The notes under the pieces are model-generated. The model ran no database searches, had not been told where the DNA came from, and was given only the letters and a program-made list of their open reading frames with translations. The translations under genes were made by a program, and so were the position numbers. From positions 1-64,000 of the forward strand of contig DASVNK010000015.1 of the NCBI GenBank assembly GCA_036383895.1: a DNA stretch of 64,000 nt. The letters run 5' to 3'. The first letter of the stretch is position 1. Every line of letters begins with the position of its first letter. The DNA comes from DASVNK01 sp036383895 (GTDB lineage Bacteria; Verrucomicrobiota; Verrucomicrobiia; Limisphaerales; SXQI01). Shown piece by piece: positions 27,017 through 35,925 of the stretch.

Positions 27017-28566
27017 GAACGATGCGATAATTCAGTGGCCTGCGCATTAGGTCTTTGATTACCCAGATCGGTGTCGAGCGCGTCGGCAGCGATCCAGCCG
27101 GACATCATCACCATCGGCATGCCCGGGCCTGGGTGCGCAGCGCCGCCGCAAAGGTAAAGACCGGGAGTTTTCGTGCGGTTACCTGGTTTGAAAGCGCCGA
27201 AAAAGCGTCCGTGGCTGGCCAGGCCGTAGATCGCGCCGTTGAGGACACGATAACGATCGTGGATATCCTGGGGCGTGAGGAAATCTTCCGTCACGATGCG
27301 GTCTTCAATGTCATGCAGGCCTGCCGCACGCTTTAATTTGGAAAGAATCGTTTTTCGATACTGAGGGAGCATCGTTTTCCAATCGTGGTGCGGGCGGAGA
27401 TACGGCGTGTGAACCAGAACATACAACGCTTCACCGCCTGGAGGTGCGACAGAGGGTTCGGTGCCGGACGACGCGCAGACGTAGCAGGTCGGATCGGGCG
27501 CGGGTTCGCCTTCGCGATAAATGCTGTTGAATTCGAGATGCGGATCCGCAGAGAAAACGAAATTATGGTGCAGCAGGTGTTCGTATCTCTGCCGAAGGCC
27601 AAGATAGAGCACGACTCCTGAGCACGCTGGTTCATAGGAACGTCGTTGATTGAACTGAGCTGCGGCTGGAGTTCCGCTCAGCAATTCACGATGGGTGCGC
27701 ACGGAATCCGCGTTGGAAACGACAGCACTGACCTGGATCGTCTCACCCTCGGATGTTTCGATCGAAGAAACGATCGGTCCTTTGAGATTGATTTTGGTAA
27801 CGAGGGTCCCGTATCGAAATCGAACTCCGAGATCCTGCGCGAGTTTTTCAAGAGCTTCAGCCACCGCGCGGGTGCCGCCGCGCGGATACCAGACCCCTTC
27901 GCTGGTTTGCATATGCGCGATGCCGCACAAAACGGCAGGCGAGGCATCCGGCGAAGAGCCTACATATTGGGTGAAGTGATCCAGCATTTGGGACACGCGA
28001 GGATCCTTGATGAAACTGCGCAGTGTGCCACTGACTGTCCCGCCCATTCGCATGCTAAGCACATCTTTGAGCGTGCCACCCCGCGCGAGATTTCTCGCAT
28101 CGAACATGTCGCGCAATCCGCCGATGGATTTCCAGAAAAAGTAGCGCTGCGAAATGTCGTTGAGACGCTCGGACAAAGCCATGAAATCGGCATAGCTCCG
28201 CCCAACCGAGCCGTTGGCAAAGCGCTCAATCTCGGAAGTCATCGCTGGAATGTCGGAATGAAGATCCAGGACGGAACCATCTTCGAAGAAAGAGCGCCAT
28301 TGCGGATCCAGGCGGACGAGATCGAGGTGTTCATGCAGATTAAGTCCGGCTTCGGAGAAGATTCGGCGCAGCACACCGGGGATGGTGAGGATGGTGGGCC
28401 CCATATCGAAGCGGAACCCCTCGCGATGCAACACTGCGGCTTTTCCTCCGCCCCAACTGTTTTTATCGAAGAGAATGACCCGGTGACCGCGCGCCGCGAG
28501 CGTACAAGCTGCTGCGAGACCGCCGAGACCGGCGCCGATGACTGCGATTGGTTGAGACTGATTCAT
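27013..28566 (-). CDS. crtNb: CrtI-type carotenoid oxidoreductase (CrtNb/CrtP-like)
   Basis: 517 residues from MNQSQPIAVIG. An N-terminal FAD motif (VIGAGLGGLAAACTL), FDMGPTILTIPG and the C-terminal GGAAHPGPGMPMVMMSG are the signatures of the CrtI/CrtN/CrtP superfamily. It sits next to an aldehyde dehydrogenase and a second CrtN-like gene, so one of the pair is probably the oxidase of terminal methyl groups (CrtP/CrtNb). Which does which cannot be read from sequence. The upstream Met at 28650 is disfavoured because the upstream peptide has no family match. Confidence 0.78.
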   Translation of the reverse strand: MNQSQPIAVIGAGLGGLAAACTLAARGHRVILFDKNSWGGGKAAVLHREGFRFDMGPTILTIPGVLRRIFSEAGLNLHEHLDLVRLDPQWRSFFEDGSVLDLHSDIPAMTSEIERFANGSVGRSYADFMALSERLNDISQRYFFWKSIGGLRDMFDARNLARGGTLKDVLSMRMGGTVSGTLRSFIKDPRVSQMLDHFTQYVGSSPDASPAVLCGIAHMQTSEGVWYPRGGTRAVAEALEKLAQDLGVRFRYGTLVTKINLKGPIVSSIETSEGETIQVSAVVSNADSVRTHRELLSGTPAAAQFNQRRSYEPACSGVVLYLGLRQRYEHLLHHNFVFSADPHLEFNSIYREGEPAPDPTCYVCASSGTEPSVAPPGGEALYVLVHTPYLRPHHDWKTMLPQYRKTILSKLKRAAGLHDIEDRIVTEDFLTPQDIHDRYRVLNGAIYGLASHGRFFGAFKPGNRTKTPGLYLCGGAAHPGPGMPMVMMSGWIAADALDTDLGNQRPNAQATELSHRS

Positions 28567-30122
28567 ATCGATTCTTTGGGGGGAAGAACGGGACGTTGGA
28601 TGGCAATTCGTTTGAATGACCTGGCGACGAGTTGTTTCATGGTGCGCCACCGATCGGTCATCGTGCCGTAGGCCAGGGTGGTGTAGGCGGAGACTTGTTC
28701 GAATTGGTTCGGAACCGGAGTGTTGAGATGGAGACGCTGGCCAGAGCGCCGAGTAGAAATGACCTTGAGCGCGGTCATTTCGAGCAAACCTTCCGGCCCG
28801 CGAGTTACTCCAAAGCCACTTTGCTTTCGGCCGCCGAATGGAAGACGGCCGTCAGCCGTTGGCACAATCAAATCATTGACGCAAACTGATCCTACCTGGA
28901 GGGAGCGCGCGAGGCGCCTGGCGGCGGCGCTGTCCTGAGTAAAGACGGAAGCGCCCAGGCGGAACGGAGACCGATGAAAAGCGGCCACTGCCTCCGCTTC
29001 ATTCGCGACCTCGATGACGCAGAGGATTGGTCCCCAGTTTTCCGCGATAGCGAAGGAAGACTCTTGCGGCACGTTTGCCAGCACGAGGGGCCCTTCGACC
29101 GTTCCGGAGGTATCGATGGATCCGTTGATCATGCGCGCCCCGCTCTCGACCGCTTCGGAAATGGATCCGACGAGGTCCACGTGCGGCTGAGACTTCAGTA
29201 ACAACTTGGGGCGATCCGCAAGTGCGCGACGTAATTTTGCGGTGAACGCTTCCGCAATTTGTGGCCATACGAAAGCGCGGCGTGGCGCAATGCAGGTGCG
29301 ACCGGAGTTCAGCGTCAGCCCAAAAGCGATACTTCGCGCCGCGAGGTGAAGATCGGCATCAGGAAGAATGAGAGCGCCATCGCAGCCGGATAATTCGACT
29401 ACGGAAGGAGTAATCGTCGTCGCGGCGTGAACGAGCACCTTCAAACCGGTTTCAGCAGAGCCTGTCAGAAACACTTTATCTATTTTTCTACCCAGGGCAT
29501 GGATGGCGGCATCCGGAGTGGGAGGCAAAAGCTGTAGAAGGTTCTGGGGGAGCCCCGCCGCGCGCAGGAGGCCGTAAAGCGACTCCGCGCAATTCACGCC
29601 GGACGGCGCGGGCTTAAAGAGCACCGCGTTCCCTGCCGTGAGTGCTTGCAGCAGTTGCACGCCGGGCAGGAAGAATGGGTAGTTCGATGGGCCGATGATC
29701 AGCACCACGCCCAGCGGTTCTCGATGAATTTCGTGCCGTGTCCCGGCGAGCCAGAGCGGCATCGTCCACGAACCGTGCGACCGCCGCTTGAGCAATCGAA
29801 CAGCATTGCGTTCAAGGAACCGGCACGCATCCAGCAGCGGAATGATTTCGGACGTCAGAAACTCTCCAGGAGAACGCTGAACCGCAGCGCACAACTGCCT
29901 AGCCACTTCCGCTGCATTGCGAGCAAGATTTTCTCTAAAGTGCCGAATGTAACGCAGGCGATCAGCCACGGTGGTCGCCCGGGCTTCCGTCGATGCGGAG
30001 CGCGCCTCAGTGAGGCATTGATCCACGACCTCACCGATCTGTGTGAAAGCCACAATATTCCCCGGTGAAATAGGGGGGTCACCTTCGGAAGTTAGCCAAT
30101 CGATGGAAAGTTTAGTCGTCAT
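28563..30122 (-). CDS. Aldehyde dehydrogenase (carotenoid aldehyde oxidation proposed)
   Basis: 519 residues of the ALDH superfamily. Visible are the cofactor FLTGSAETG segment, the catalytic Glu in VVELSGCDGA and the catalytic Cys in SGRTCIAPRR. It would oxidise a terminal carotenoid aldehyde to the acid before glycosylation, as AldH/CrtNc does in staphyloxanthin-type pathways. It overlaps both neighbours by 4 bases. The substrate is inferred from context. Confidence 0.8.
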   Translation of the reverse strand: MTTKLSIDWLTSEGDPPISPGNIVAFTQIGEVVDQCLTEARSASTEARATTVADRLRYIRHFRENLARNAAEVARQLCAAVQRSPGEFLTSEIIPLLDACRFLERNAVRLLKRRSHGSWTMPLWLAGTRHEIHREPLGVVLIIGPSNYPFFLPGVQLLQALTAGNAVLFKPAPSGVNCAESLYGLLRAAGLPQNLLQLLPPTPDAAIHALGRKIDKVFLTGSAETGLKVLVHAATTITPSVVELSGCDGALILPDADLHLAARSIAFGLTLNSGRTCIAPRRAFVWPQIAEAFTAKLRRALADRPKLLLKSQPHVDLVGSISEAVESGARMINGSIDTSGTVEGPLVLANVPQESSFAIAENWGPILCVIEVANEAEAVAAFHRSPFRLGASVFTQDSAAARRLARSLQVGSVCVNDLIVPTADGRLPFGGRKQSGFGVTRGPEGLLEMTALKVISTRRSGQRLHLNTPVPNQFEQVSAYTTLAYGTMTDRWRTMKQLVARSFKRIAIQRPVLPPKESI

Positions 30123-31651
30123 GCGGCGGCCGGAACCGATGGAACTGTTTCCGCAAACGTCCTGGTTTTAGTTTTAACGCCGAGATCGCCGAGCAGCAGT
30201 TTCGAGGTGATCCGGGCCGATTCGAAAATCACGGGTAAGCCGCTGCCCGGATGCGTGCCGCCTCCGACCAGGTAAACACCATCCACCCCCTCGAAGCGGT
30301 TCTTCGGGCGCAAATGCAGGAGCTGTCCGAGACTATGCGATAGATTAAAGGTGGCGCCGCGATACACTTCATAGCGTTGATCCCAATCCTGCGGGGTGAT
30401 GATGCGCTCGTAACGAATCCGTTTCTCCAGGTCGGTAAACCCAGCCTTGGCCGCTTGCCGCAGCACCCGCGCGCGAAATCGATCGCGCTCGCGGTTCCAA
30501 TCCACGTTTGGATGTTGATGAGTTACCGGTGCCAGAAGGTAGAGCGCACTCTGCCCCTTCGGCGCCACCGTGGGATCGGTGACCGCGGCATTCTGCACAT
30601 AAATGGAAGGGTCTTCGCTGAGGACATGCCGAGATTCAATATCATGCAGGTTCTTCTCGTAATCCTCCGCGATATAGATCGTGTGATGAGGGAGATTGTC
30701 GCGCCCGTCCAGGCCGAGATACATCATGAACGTGGAACAGGAAAATTTCTTTTGTTTGAGTTTCTTGTCGCTCCAGCGAGGCCGCAGCTTGTCGGGCACC
30801 AGACGTTCCATGGCGCGCCCGAAATCGGCATTGATCACCACCGCATCGGCGAAATGCGATCCGGAATCAGTGCGAACCCCAATCGCTTTACGGCCGTCGA
30901 AAATAATTTCGCGCACGGAGTCATTTAATGAAATTTCGACGCCAATCTCTTCGGCGATCTCTGCCATGGATCGCGTAATCGCTCCGCAGCCGCCGATCGG
31001 ATGGAAGACTCCGTATTCGTATTCCAGGAAGGAGAGAATCGAGAAAAGGCTCGGGCATTGAAACGGAGACATTCCGAGATATTTCGACTGGAAGGAAAAT
31101 GCGAGCCGCACCCGGGGATCTTTAAAATATTTTCGGAGGTATGATTCAACTGAGAGATGCGGATTTATCTGCGGCAGCAGCTTCAGCATCCGGGCGTTGA
31201 CCACGTCACGCAGCCCGAGGAAAGCGTTCTCAATACACGGACGGAATAATTCAAACTTTCGGCGGTTATCGGACAGAAAGCGGCGGAAACCTGGCGCGTC
31301 TGCCGGATTAAGCCGCGCGATCTCATTTTGCATTCGCGCCACGTCCGGCGTGCAATTCAATTCGCCTCCGCCGCCAAATTGAATCCGGTATTGTGGGTCC
31401 AGGCGCTTCAGGTCGAGCTGTTCATTTAGCCTGTAGCCCACTGACCGGTAGATCTCTTCCAGGACGCGCGGATAGAGGAAAAAGGTGGGGCCGAGGTCGA
31501 ATTTGAAGTTCTCAGCTTCCAGCGTCGAAGTGCGCCCTCCCACGTGAGGCAGGCGTTCAAAGATCCGAACGCGCACACCGGCTGCTGCGAGGAGCATCGC
31601 TGTTGATAACCCGCCGGGGCCCGCCCCAATCACAATTGCCTGTTTACTCAT
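30119..31651 (-). CDS. crtN: CrtN/CrtI-type carotenoid desaturase
   Basis: 510 residues with the FAD fold AIVIGAGPGGLSTAMLLAAAG, FDLGPTFFLYP, and a C-terminal GGTHPGSGLPVIFESA. First gene of the operon and the nearest to CarH. It should introduce the conjugated double bonds, for example dehydrosqualene/squalene to diaponeurosporene. No phytoene or dehydrosqualene synthase (CrtB/CrtM) gene is in the window. Its promoter lies in the shared CarH region. Confidence 0.82.
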   Translation of the reverse strand: MSKQAIVIGAGPGGLSTAMLLAAAGVRVRIFERLPHVGGRTSTLEAENFKFDLGPTFFLYPRVLEEIYRSVGYRLNEQLDLKRLDPQYRIQFGGGGELNCTPDVARMQNEIARLNPADAPGFRRFLSDNRRKFELFRPCIENAFLGLRDVVNARMLKLLPQINPHLSVESYLRKYFKDPRVRLAFSFQSKYLGMSPFQCPSLFSILSFLEYEYGVFHPIGGCGAITRSMAEIAEEIGVEISLNDSVREIIFDGRKAIGVRTDSGSHFADAVVINADFGRAMERLVPDKLRPRWSDKKLKQKKFSCSTFMMYLGLDGRDNLPHHTIYIAEDYEKNLHDIESRHVLSEDPSIYVQNAAVTDPTVAPKGQSALYLLAPVTHQHPNVDWNRERDRFRARVLRQAAKAGFTDLEKRIRYERIITPQDWDQRYEVYRGATFNLSHSLGQLLHLRPKNRFEGVDGVYLVGGGTHPGSGLPVIFESARITSKLLLGDLGVKTKTRTFAETVPSVPAAA

Positions 31652-31785
31652 TTACTTAAATGTCTATGTAATGTCTAGGTGGATTCGCTTGCGTTGTCAA
31701 ACATTTGTTTATATATTATTGTATGGTTTTGAATCGCTCTGGCTTACGAGGTGCCCCTTTGGCTACCTTGTCTAAATCTTGTCTA
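31652..31785. promoter_or_regulatory. Divergent crtN/carH promoters with three pairs of 11-bp-spaced repeats
   Basis: Pair A is TGTCTA at 31661 and 31672; pair B is TGTCAA at 31695 and TGTTTA at 31706; pair C is TGTCTA at 31769 and 31780. Each pair is spaced exactly 11 bp. A crtN promoter is predicted with TTGACA (complement of 31695-31700), a 17-bp spacer and TAGACA (complement of 31672-31677). Pair A overlaps its -10 and pair B its -35. A carH promoter is TTGTCA (31694-31699), 17 bp, TATTGT (31717-31722). Pair C lies just upstream of the carH start. CarH of Thermus thermophilus binds 11-bp direct repeats. Confidence 0.75.
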
Positions 31786-31790
31786 CGCAA

Positions 31791-32711
31791 GTGAACGTTC
31801 CAATGGGCTTGGTGGTGAAAAGGACCGGGTTGTCGCCCCATGTCATTCGCATTTGGGAGCGGCGCTACCAGGCCGTCTCACCCGCACGCACCGAGGGAGG
31901 CCATCGGTCTTATCTGGAAGAGGATGTGTTGCGCCTGATTCTCATGCGGCAACTTACCGAGGCGGGTCACAAAATCAGCGGCATAGCGAAATTGACGACA
32001 CCAGAACTGGAAGCGATTTCCGGCCGGACTCAGATCTCCCCAACGTCGCGAGCGACGCCTGGCACCGAGGAAATGCGGATCGCCGAGATGGTTCAAAGCA
32101 TCGCGGCGATGGATCGCGTGGGGCTGCAGGAAAATTTGCGGAAAAGCGCGGTCGAACTCGGCGCCCATGCTTCACTGGAAAAAATTATCGGCCCGCTCAC
32201 CGAGAAAGTGGGGGAGATGTGGCGCGAAGGAACGCTCAACGCCGCGCACGAACATTTCGCCACGGTTGCCATCCGCGAATTTCTTTGGGGATCCATTCAG
32301 CCATACTCGGCGAGTTCGAACGCGCCCGCGCTGCTCGTCACCACACCTTCCGGGCAATTGCATGAATTGGGTGCCATTATCGTCGCAGCCGCCGCCGCGG
32401 ATATTGGTTGGCGCACGATTTACCTCGGACCCAGCCTGCCTCCCGCTGAGATTTCCCATGCCGCCGTGCAGAACGAGGTCCGAGCGGTCGCTTTGAGTAT
32501 CATTTACCCGGAGGACGACCCGTCCCTCCCGAAAGAACTCGAGACGCTCCGAAATTATTTGCCGGAGAGTATTCCCATTATTGTCGGGGGGAGGGCTGCG
32601 GGGGCATATGCAGAAGCCCTGGATAAAATCGGGGCGCTGCAGCCTCGGACGTTGAGCGCTCTTTACGATGAACTCAACACGATCCGACGAACGAAAAGAG
32701 CATCGAAATGA
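31791..32711 (+). CDS. carH: CarH-type B12-dependent MerR photoreceptor/repressor
   Basis: 306 residues from the GTG. An N-terminal MerR HTH (about 8-75; VVKRTGLSPHVIRIWERRYQ and GGHRSYLEEDV) is followed by a B12-binding cap and fold. The Wx9EH motif (W144, E154, H155) and the LHELG segment (H191, expected axial ligand) match light-sensing CarH/LitR proteins. H191 lies in QxHxxG rather than ExHxxG, and the residue after W144 is Arg rather than the second His ligand of Thermus CarH. AdoCbl-bound CarH should repress in the dark. Starts at TTG 31779 or ATG 31803 are alternatives. Confidence 0.88.
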   Translation: MNVPMGLVVKRTGLSPHVIRIWERRYQAVSPARTEGGHRSYLEEDVLRLILMRQLTEAGHKISGIAKLTTPELEAISGRTQISPTSRATPGTEEMRIAEMVQSIAAMDRVGLQENLRKSAVELGAHASLEKIIGPLTEKVGEMWREGTLNAAHEHFATVAIREFLWGSIQPYSASSNAPALLVTTPSGQLHELGAIIVAAAAADIGWRTIYLGPSLPPAEISHAAVQNEVRAVALSIIYPEDDPSLPKELETLRNYLPESIPIIVGGRAAGAYAEALDKIGALQPRTLSALYDELNTIRRTKRASK

Positions 32712-32911
32712 AAACTTATTTCCGACCGAACATTTCCCGCGCGGGACGAATCGTCCGCGGACTCATCGCGCTGACGCTACTCGCCGCGGCACTCCTGGAG
32801 TTTCCCTGGCCGGTTCGACTCGGTTTTGCTGCGGCCGGTATCTTCGTTGCGTTCGAAGCGTTCCGCGGCTGGTGCGCTCTCCGAGCCTGCGGTCTAAAAA
32901 CTCGCCTATAG
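32708..32911 (+). CDS. Small DUF2892-like membrane protein
   Basis: 67 residues with two hydrophobic helices (about 18-34 and 36-54) starting FRPNISRAGRIVRGLIAL, as in DUF2892 (YgaP-tail-like) proteins. Its ATGA overlaps the carH stop, so the two are probably cotranscribed. Function is unknown. Confidence 0.7.
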   Translation: MKTYFRPNISRAGRIVRGLIALTLLAAALLEFPWPVRLGFAAAGIFVAFEAFRGWCALRACGLKTRL

Positions 32912-33064
32912 ACTTGGAAACGGGTCCAATGTCGAACTCAGCAATTCGACATTCCGCACTTTGAGCTTACTGACGGATGTGAGAGGGGAATCGGGTGTTT
33001 CTTTCGGGGGGAATGCAGCACGTAAACGAGTTGTGTTTTCCTGCCGATAAGGTATCTAAGCGAT

Positions 33065-33451
33065 ATGCGCCTTGGACGGCCCATCTTAACGTTCGTGCTC
33101 TGCCTGCTGTGGTTTGGCATGCCCGTCCATTGTCAGTTGGAGGCTATCTCCACCGCTAATTTGTTTGCCTGTTCGGCCGACGCAGATTGCGCGGATCCGG
33201 TGGACAAAGGATGCGAGGATGATTTCTGCAATTCCCTGGAATCGGGAGAGTATTTTCCGCAGAAGAGTTTCTCCCTCGCCAAGCTCCCGCTCGCGCCGAT
33301 TTTTATCGACGTTTTAGCCGCTGACTTTCTCTTGTCGTTCTCCCAGGAAGGCCCGGCTTCCTCTGCTGATACTGTCCCGCTGCTCACCACCTCGTGGCAT
33401 TTCGTGCAGCGTGTCGCGGCTCCTCCTCGCGCTCCTTCTTGCTTCCTCTAG
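33065..33451 (+). CDS. Hypothetical secreted Cys-rich protein
   Basis: 128 residues with an N-terminal signal peptide (RPILTFVLCLLWFGMPVHC). A Cys-rich part (CSADADCADPVDKGCEDDFC) follows. It lies 84 bases before the outer-membrane factor gene, so it probably belongs to the efflux operon, perhaps as a metal-binding or sensing periplasmic protein. No named family is recognised. Confidence 0.55.
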   Translation: MRLGRPILTFVLCLLWFGMPVHCQLEAISTANLFACSADADCADPVDKGCEDDFCNSLESGEYFPQKSFSLAKLPLAPIFIDVLAADFLLSFSQEGPASSADTVPLLTTSWHFVQRVAAPPRAPSCFL

Positions 33452-33535
33452 TCACTCTGACTGACTGTACATCCACTCGGGATCGTCCTTGTGGAGCTGT
33501 CTGCACCGAACTGGTAGAGAACTGTTTGGCTCCCT

Positions 33536-34759
33536 ATGAAAACGTCTTTTTTCCTGTTTACGATTTGTTGCCATTGCACCCTTAACCCGGGCGCCGCCGA
33601 AGTTTTTTCGACGGAAACGATTGTACGATCGGCGCTCACCAATAACCTGTCATTGCAAGCTGCGCGCTTGACCGTTGCCGAGGCTGAAGCCCGCGTCTCC
33701 GGGGCCGGTCGTCTTTCCAATCCGGCACTCGAAAGTTCTTTCGGTCCAAATATTGCAGGTGGTGAACGCACGTTCAGCGTCGGCTTCAATCAGAGCTTCC
33801 CCATCACCTCGCGTTTGCGAATTGAAAAGCGGCTTTCCAACATTCACCTGGACATCGCTCGTGCGGAGATCGCCGAGTTCGAGCGTTCGCTCGCCTTCCA
33901 GGTGCGCACCACCGCGGTCACCCTGGCGGCCATCACCGGCCAGCAACGGCTCATCCAGAATCAGCGGGAGAACAGCCGAGGGCTTCGAGAGGCAGTTCGG
34001 CGCGGTGTGCAAAGCGCGGAAACTTCAACCATAGACCTCGCGCAACTGGAACTCGAAGCCAGCCTTCTAAATTTTCGAGAACTTCAATTAAAGTCGTTGC
34101 ATTCAGAATTGTTGATCGAGCTGACACTGCTTTCGGGATCCACCATTTCATCTAATCTCGACTTCACTTCTCTGCCATTCACCAACTTGGCTGCACGTGG
34201 CGAACCGCTTCACAGTCGCAGTGATTTGCAGGTGGCGCGTCACCGCACTCAGGCAGCTCAACAGCATGTTGCACTCGTCCGCGCGCAACGATGGCACGAT
34301 ATCGAGGTCGGCGTTTTCACCGGAATTGACCGTAATGAGGATGCGCCGAACGGCATCGAAACCGATCACGTCGTCGGAGTTCGCGTCGCGATCCCACTTC
34401 CGCTCTGGAATAGCGGCAAAGCGCGGGTCGCGGAAGCGAGCGCGTCGCAAGTGCGAATGGAGCGGGAAGAATTTGCCCTCCTGGCGCGTATAAACGCCGA
34501 CATCGGCGCGGCCAGAGCCCAATTCAATGCGGCGAACGACCAGCTCGCGATCGTTCGCGACGACTTATTGCCGAAGGCTCGCGACATTGAGGGACGCCTC
34601 TCCGCCGCTCAGGCGCAGGGTCTGTCTACTCTTCTCGAAGTTCTTCGTGCGCGCGAACGGCGGCTCGAACTGGAATCAACCGAACTGAACGCTCACCGAG
34701 ACCTCCACCTGGCGCACGCACGCCACCTCTACGCCTCCGGCACAATCCTCATCGAATGA
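33536..34759 (+). CDS. TolC-family outer-membrane efflux protein (CzcC-like)
   Basis: 407 residues: signal peptide (TSFFLFTICCHCTLNPGAAE) then two internally homologous outer-membrane-factor halves with long coiled-coil helices (LTVAEAEARVSGAGRLSNPALESS). It forms the outer-membrane tunnel of a tripartite heavy-metal RND pump. Its stop overlaps the adaptor start by 4 bases. Confidence 0.85.
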   Translation: MKTSFFLFTICCHCTLNPGAAEVFSTETIVRSALTNNLSLQAARLTVAEAEARVSGAGRLSNPALESSFGPNIAGGERTFSVGFNQSFPITSRLRIEKRLSNIHLDIARAEIAEFERSLAFQVRTTAVTLAAITGQQRLIQNQRENSRGLREAVRRGVQSAETSTIDLAQLELEASLLNFRELQLKSLHSELLIELTLLSGSTISSNLDFTSLPFTNLAARGEPLHSRSDLQVARHRTQAAQQHVALVRAQRWHDIEVGVFTGIDRNEDAPNGIETDHVVGVRVAIPLPLWNSGKARVAEASASQVRMEREEFALLARINADIGAARAQFNAANDQLAIVRDDLLPKARDIEGRLSAAQAQGLSTLLEVLRARERRLELESTELNAHRDLHLAHARHLYASGTILIE

Positions 34760-35925
34760 TGAACCTCGCATCCATGCTCAAGAAACTCGGTGTGTTCATG
34801 CTCGGGCTGTTGTTAACCAATAGCCCCTGCCCAATCGCGGCAACAGCCACCAACTTAAGTCTCAAGCAAACCAAACTCGCTAACACCATCGTACTCGACG
34901 CGATCGCCGTTAAGAATCTTCGCATCGAAACAGTCACTGCCACGGAACAAAATTTCCATGAAACGATTTTCGCCCTCGGGACGCTTGAGGTCCGGCCCGG
35001 TTTTAGCGCCGTCCTCAGCAGCCGTATACCTGGCCGCGCTTTGCAGGTGATGGCGCAGCACGATCATGAAGTCGGAAAAGACGAACCTCTCGTCATTGTG
35101 GAAAGCCGGCAGCCCGGCGATCCACCACCGACTGTCACTCTTTCAGCTCCGATCTCCGGCATTGTCTCGGAAATTTCTATCGAGCGAGGCGAACCCATTT
35201 CGCCGGACGAAGCACTTCTCCGTATCGTTGATCTCTCTTCGGTCTATGGCATCGCTCGCATTCCCGCCGTCCACGCGTCGAAACTTCAACAGGGCCTCAA
35301 GACCATCGTTCGTGTTCCAGGTTTTCCTGATGTGGAATGGCCAACTCGCCTGGAGCATCTCGGCGCGCGGGCGGATGCAGCCTCTGGCACAGTCGAAGCG
35401 GCCTTTTACATCCAAAACGCCGACCTCAAACTGCGGCCGGGGATGCGGGCCGAGTTCAGCATTGTCACGGGGTCCCGCGAGAATGTGATGTCTGTTCCGC
35501 GCTCCGCGTTACAGGGCGATTCCGCTCAACGATTTCTCTTTGTCGCGGATGAATCAGTTCCGCACGCTTTCATCAAAGTCCCCGTTCAAGTCGGCGCCAT
35601 TAACGATCAGTTCGCCGAAATTATTGTCGGACTTTTTCCGGGCGATCGCGTCGTCACTCAAGGGGCCTATTCCCTTGCTTTCGCTGGTAAAGGCACTGTT
35701 TCGCTCAAGGAAGCTCTGGATGCTGCTCACGGGCACGAACATAATCCCGACGGCAGCGAAATTACTGCTCAGCAAAAAGCCGCCAGAGCTTCCGCCCGAC
35801 CAGGCGCGACCGAAAGATCGCAATTCTCACCACTCACCATCTTCTCTCTCGGCGCCAACGTCGTGCTCCTCATCCTTCTCGCTCTCGCCGCCAAACGTAG
35901 GAAGGAAATTTCTACCGACTCCTAA
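34756..35925 (+). CDS. RND efflux periplasmic adaptor (CzcB/CusB-like)
   Basis: 389 residues. After a signal-anchor segment, it shows the barrel-sandwich (lipoyl-like) hairpin (RALQVMAQHDHEVGKDEPLV, TLSAPISGIVSEIS), then the beta-barrel domain with LRPGMRAEFSIV. A C-terminal hydrophobic helix (SLGANVVLLILLAL) is unusual for an adaptor. It links the TolC-like protein to the RND pump and is followed by the pump gene with no gap. Confidence 0.85.
   Translation: MMNLASMLKKLGVFMLGLLLTNSPCPIAATATNLSLKQTKLANTIVLDAIAVKNLRIETVTATEQNFHETIFALGTLEVRPGFSAVLSSRIPGRALQVMAQHDHEVGKDEPLVIVESRQPGDPPPTVTLSAPISGIVSEISIERGEPISPDEALLRIVDLSSVYGIARIPAVHASKLQQGLKTIVRVPGFPDVEWPTRLEHLGARADAASGTVEAAFYIQNADLKLRPGMRAEFSIVTGSRENVMSVPRSALQGDSAQRFLFVADESVPHAFIKVPVQVGAINDQFAEIIVGLFPGDRVVTQGAYSLAFAGKGTVSLKEALDAAHGHEHNPDGSEITAQQKAARASARPGATERSQFSPLTIFSLGANVVLLILLALAAKRRKEISTDS

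Noticed and set aside
30119..32711. Phytoene or dehydrosqualene synthase within the carotenoid region
   Set aside because: All frames here are accounted for, and no protein with the DXXXD motifs of CrtB/CrtM or squalene synthase is seen.
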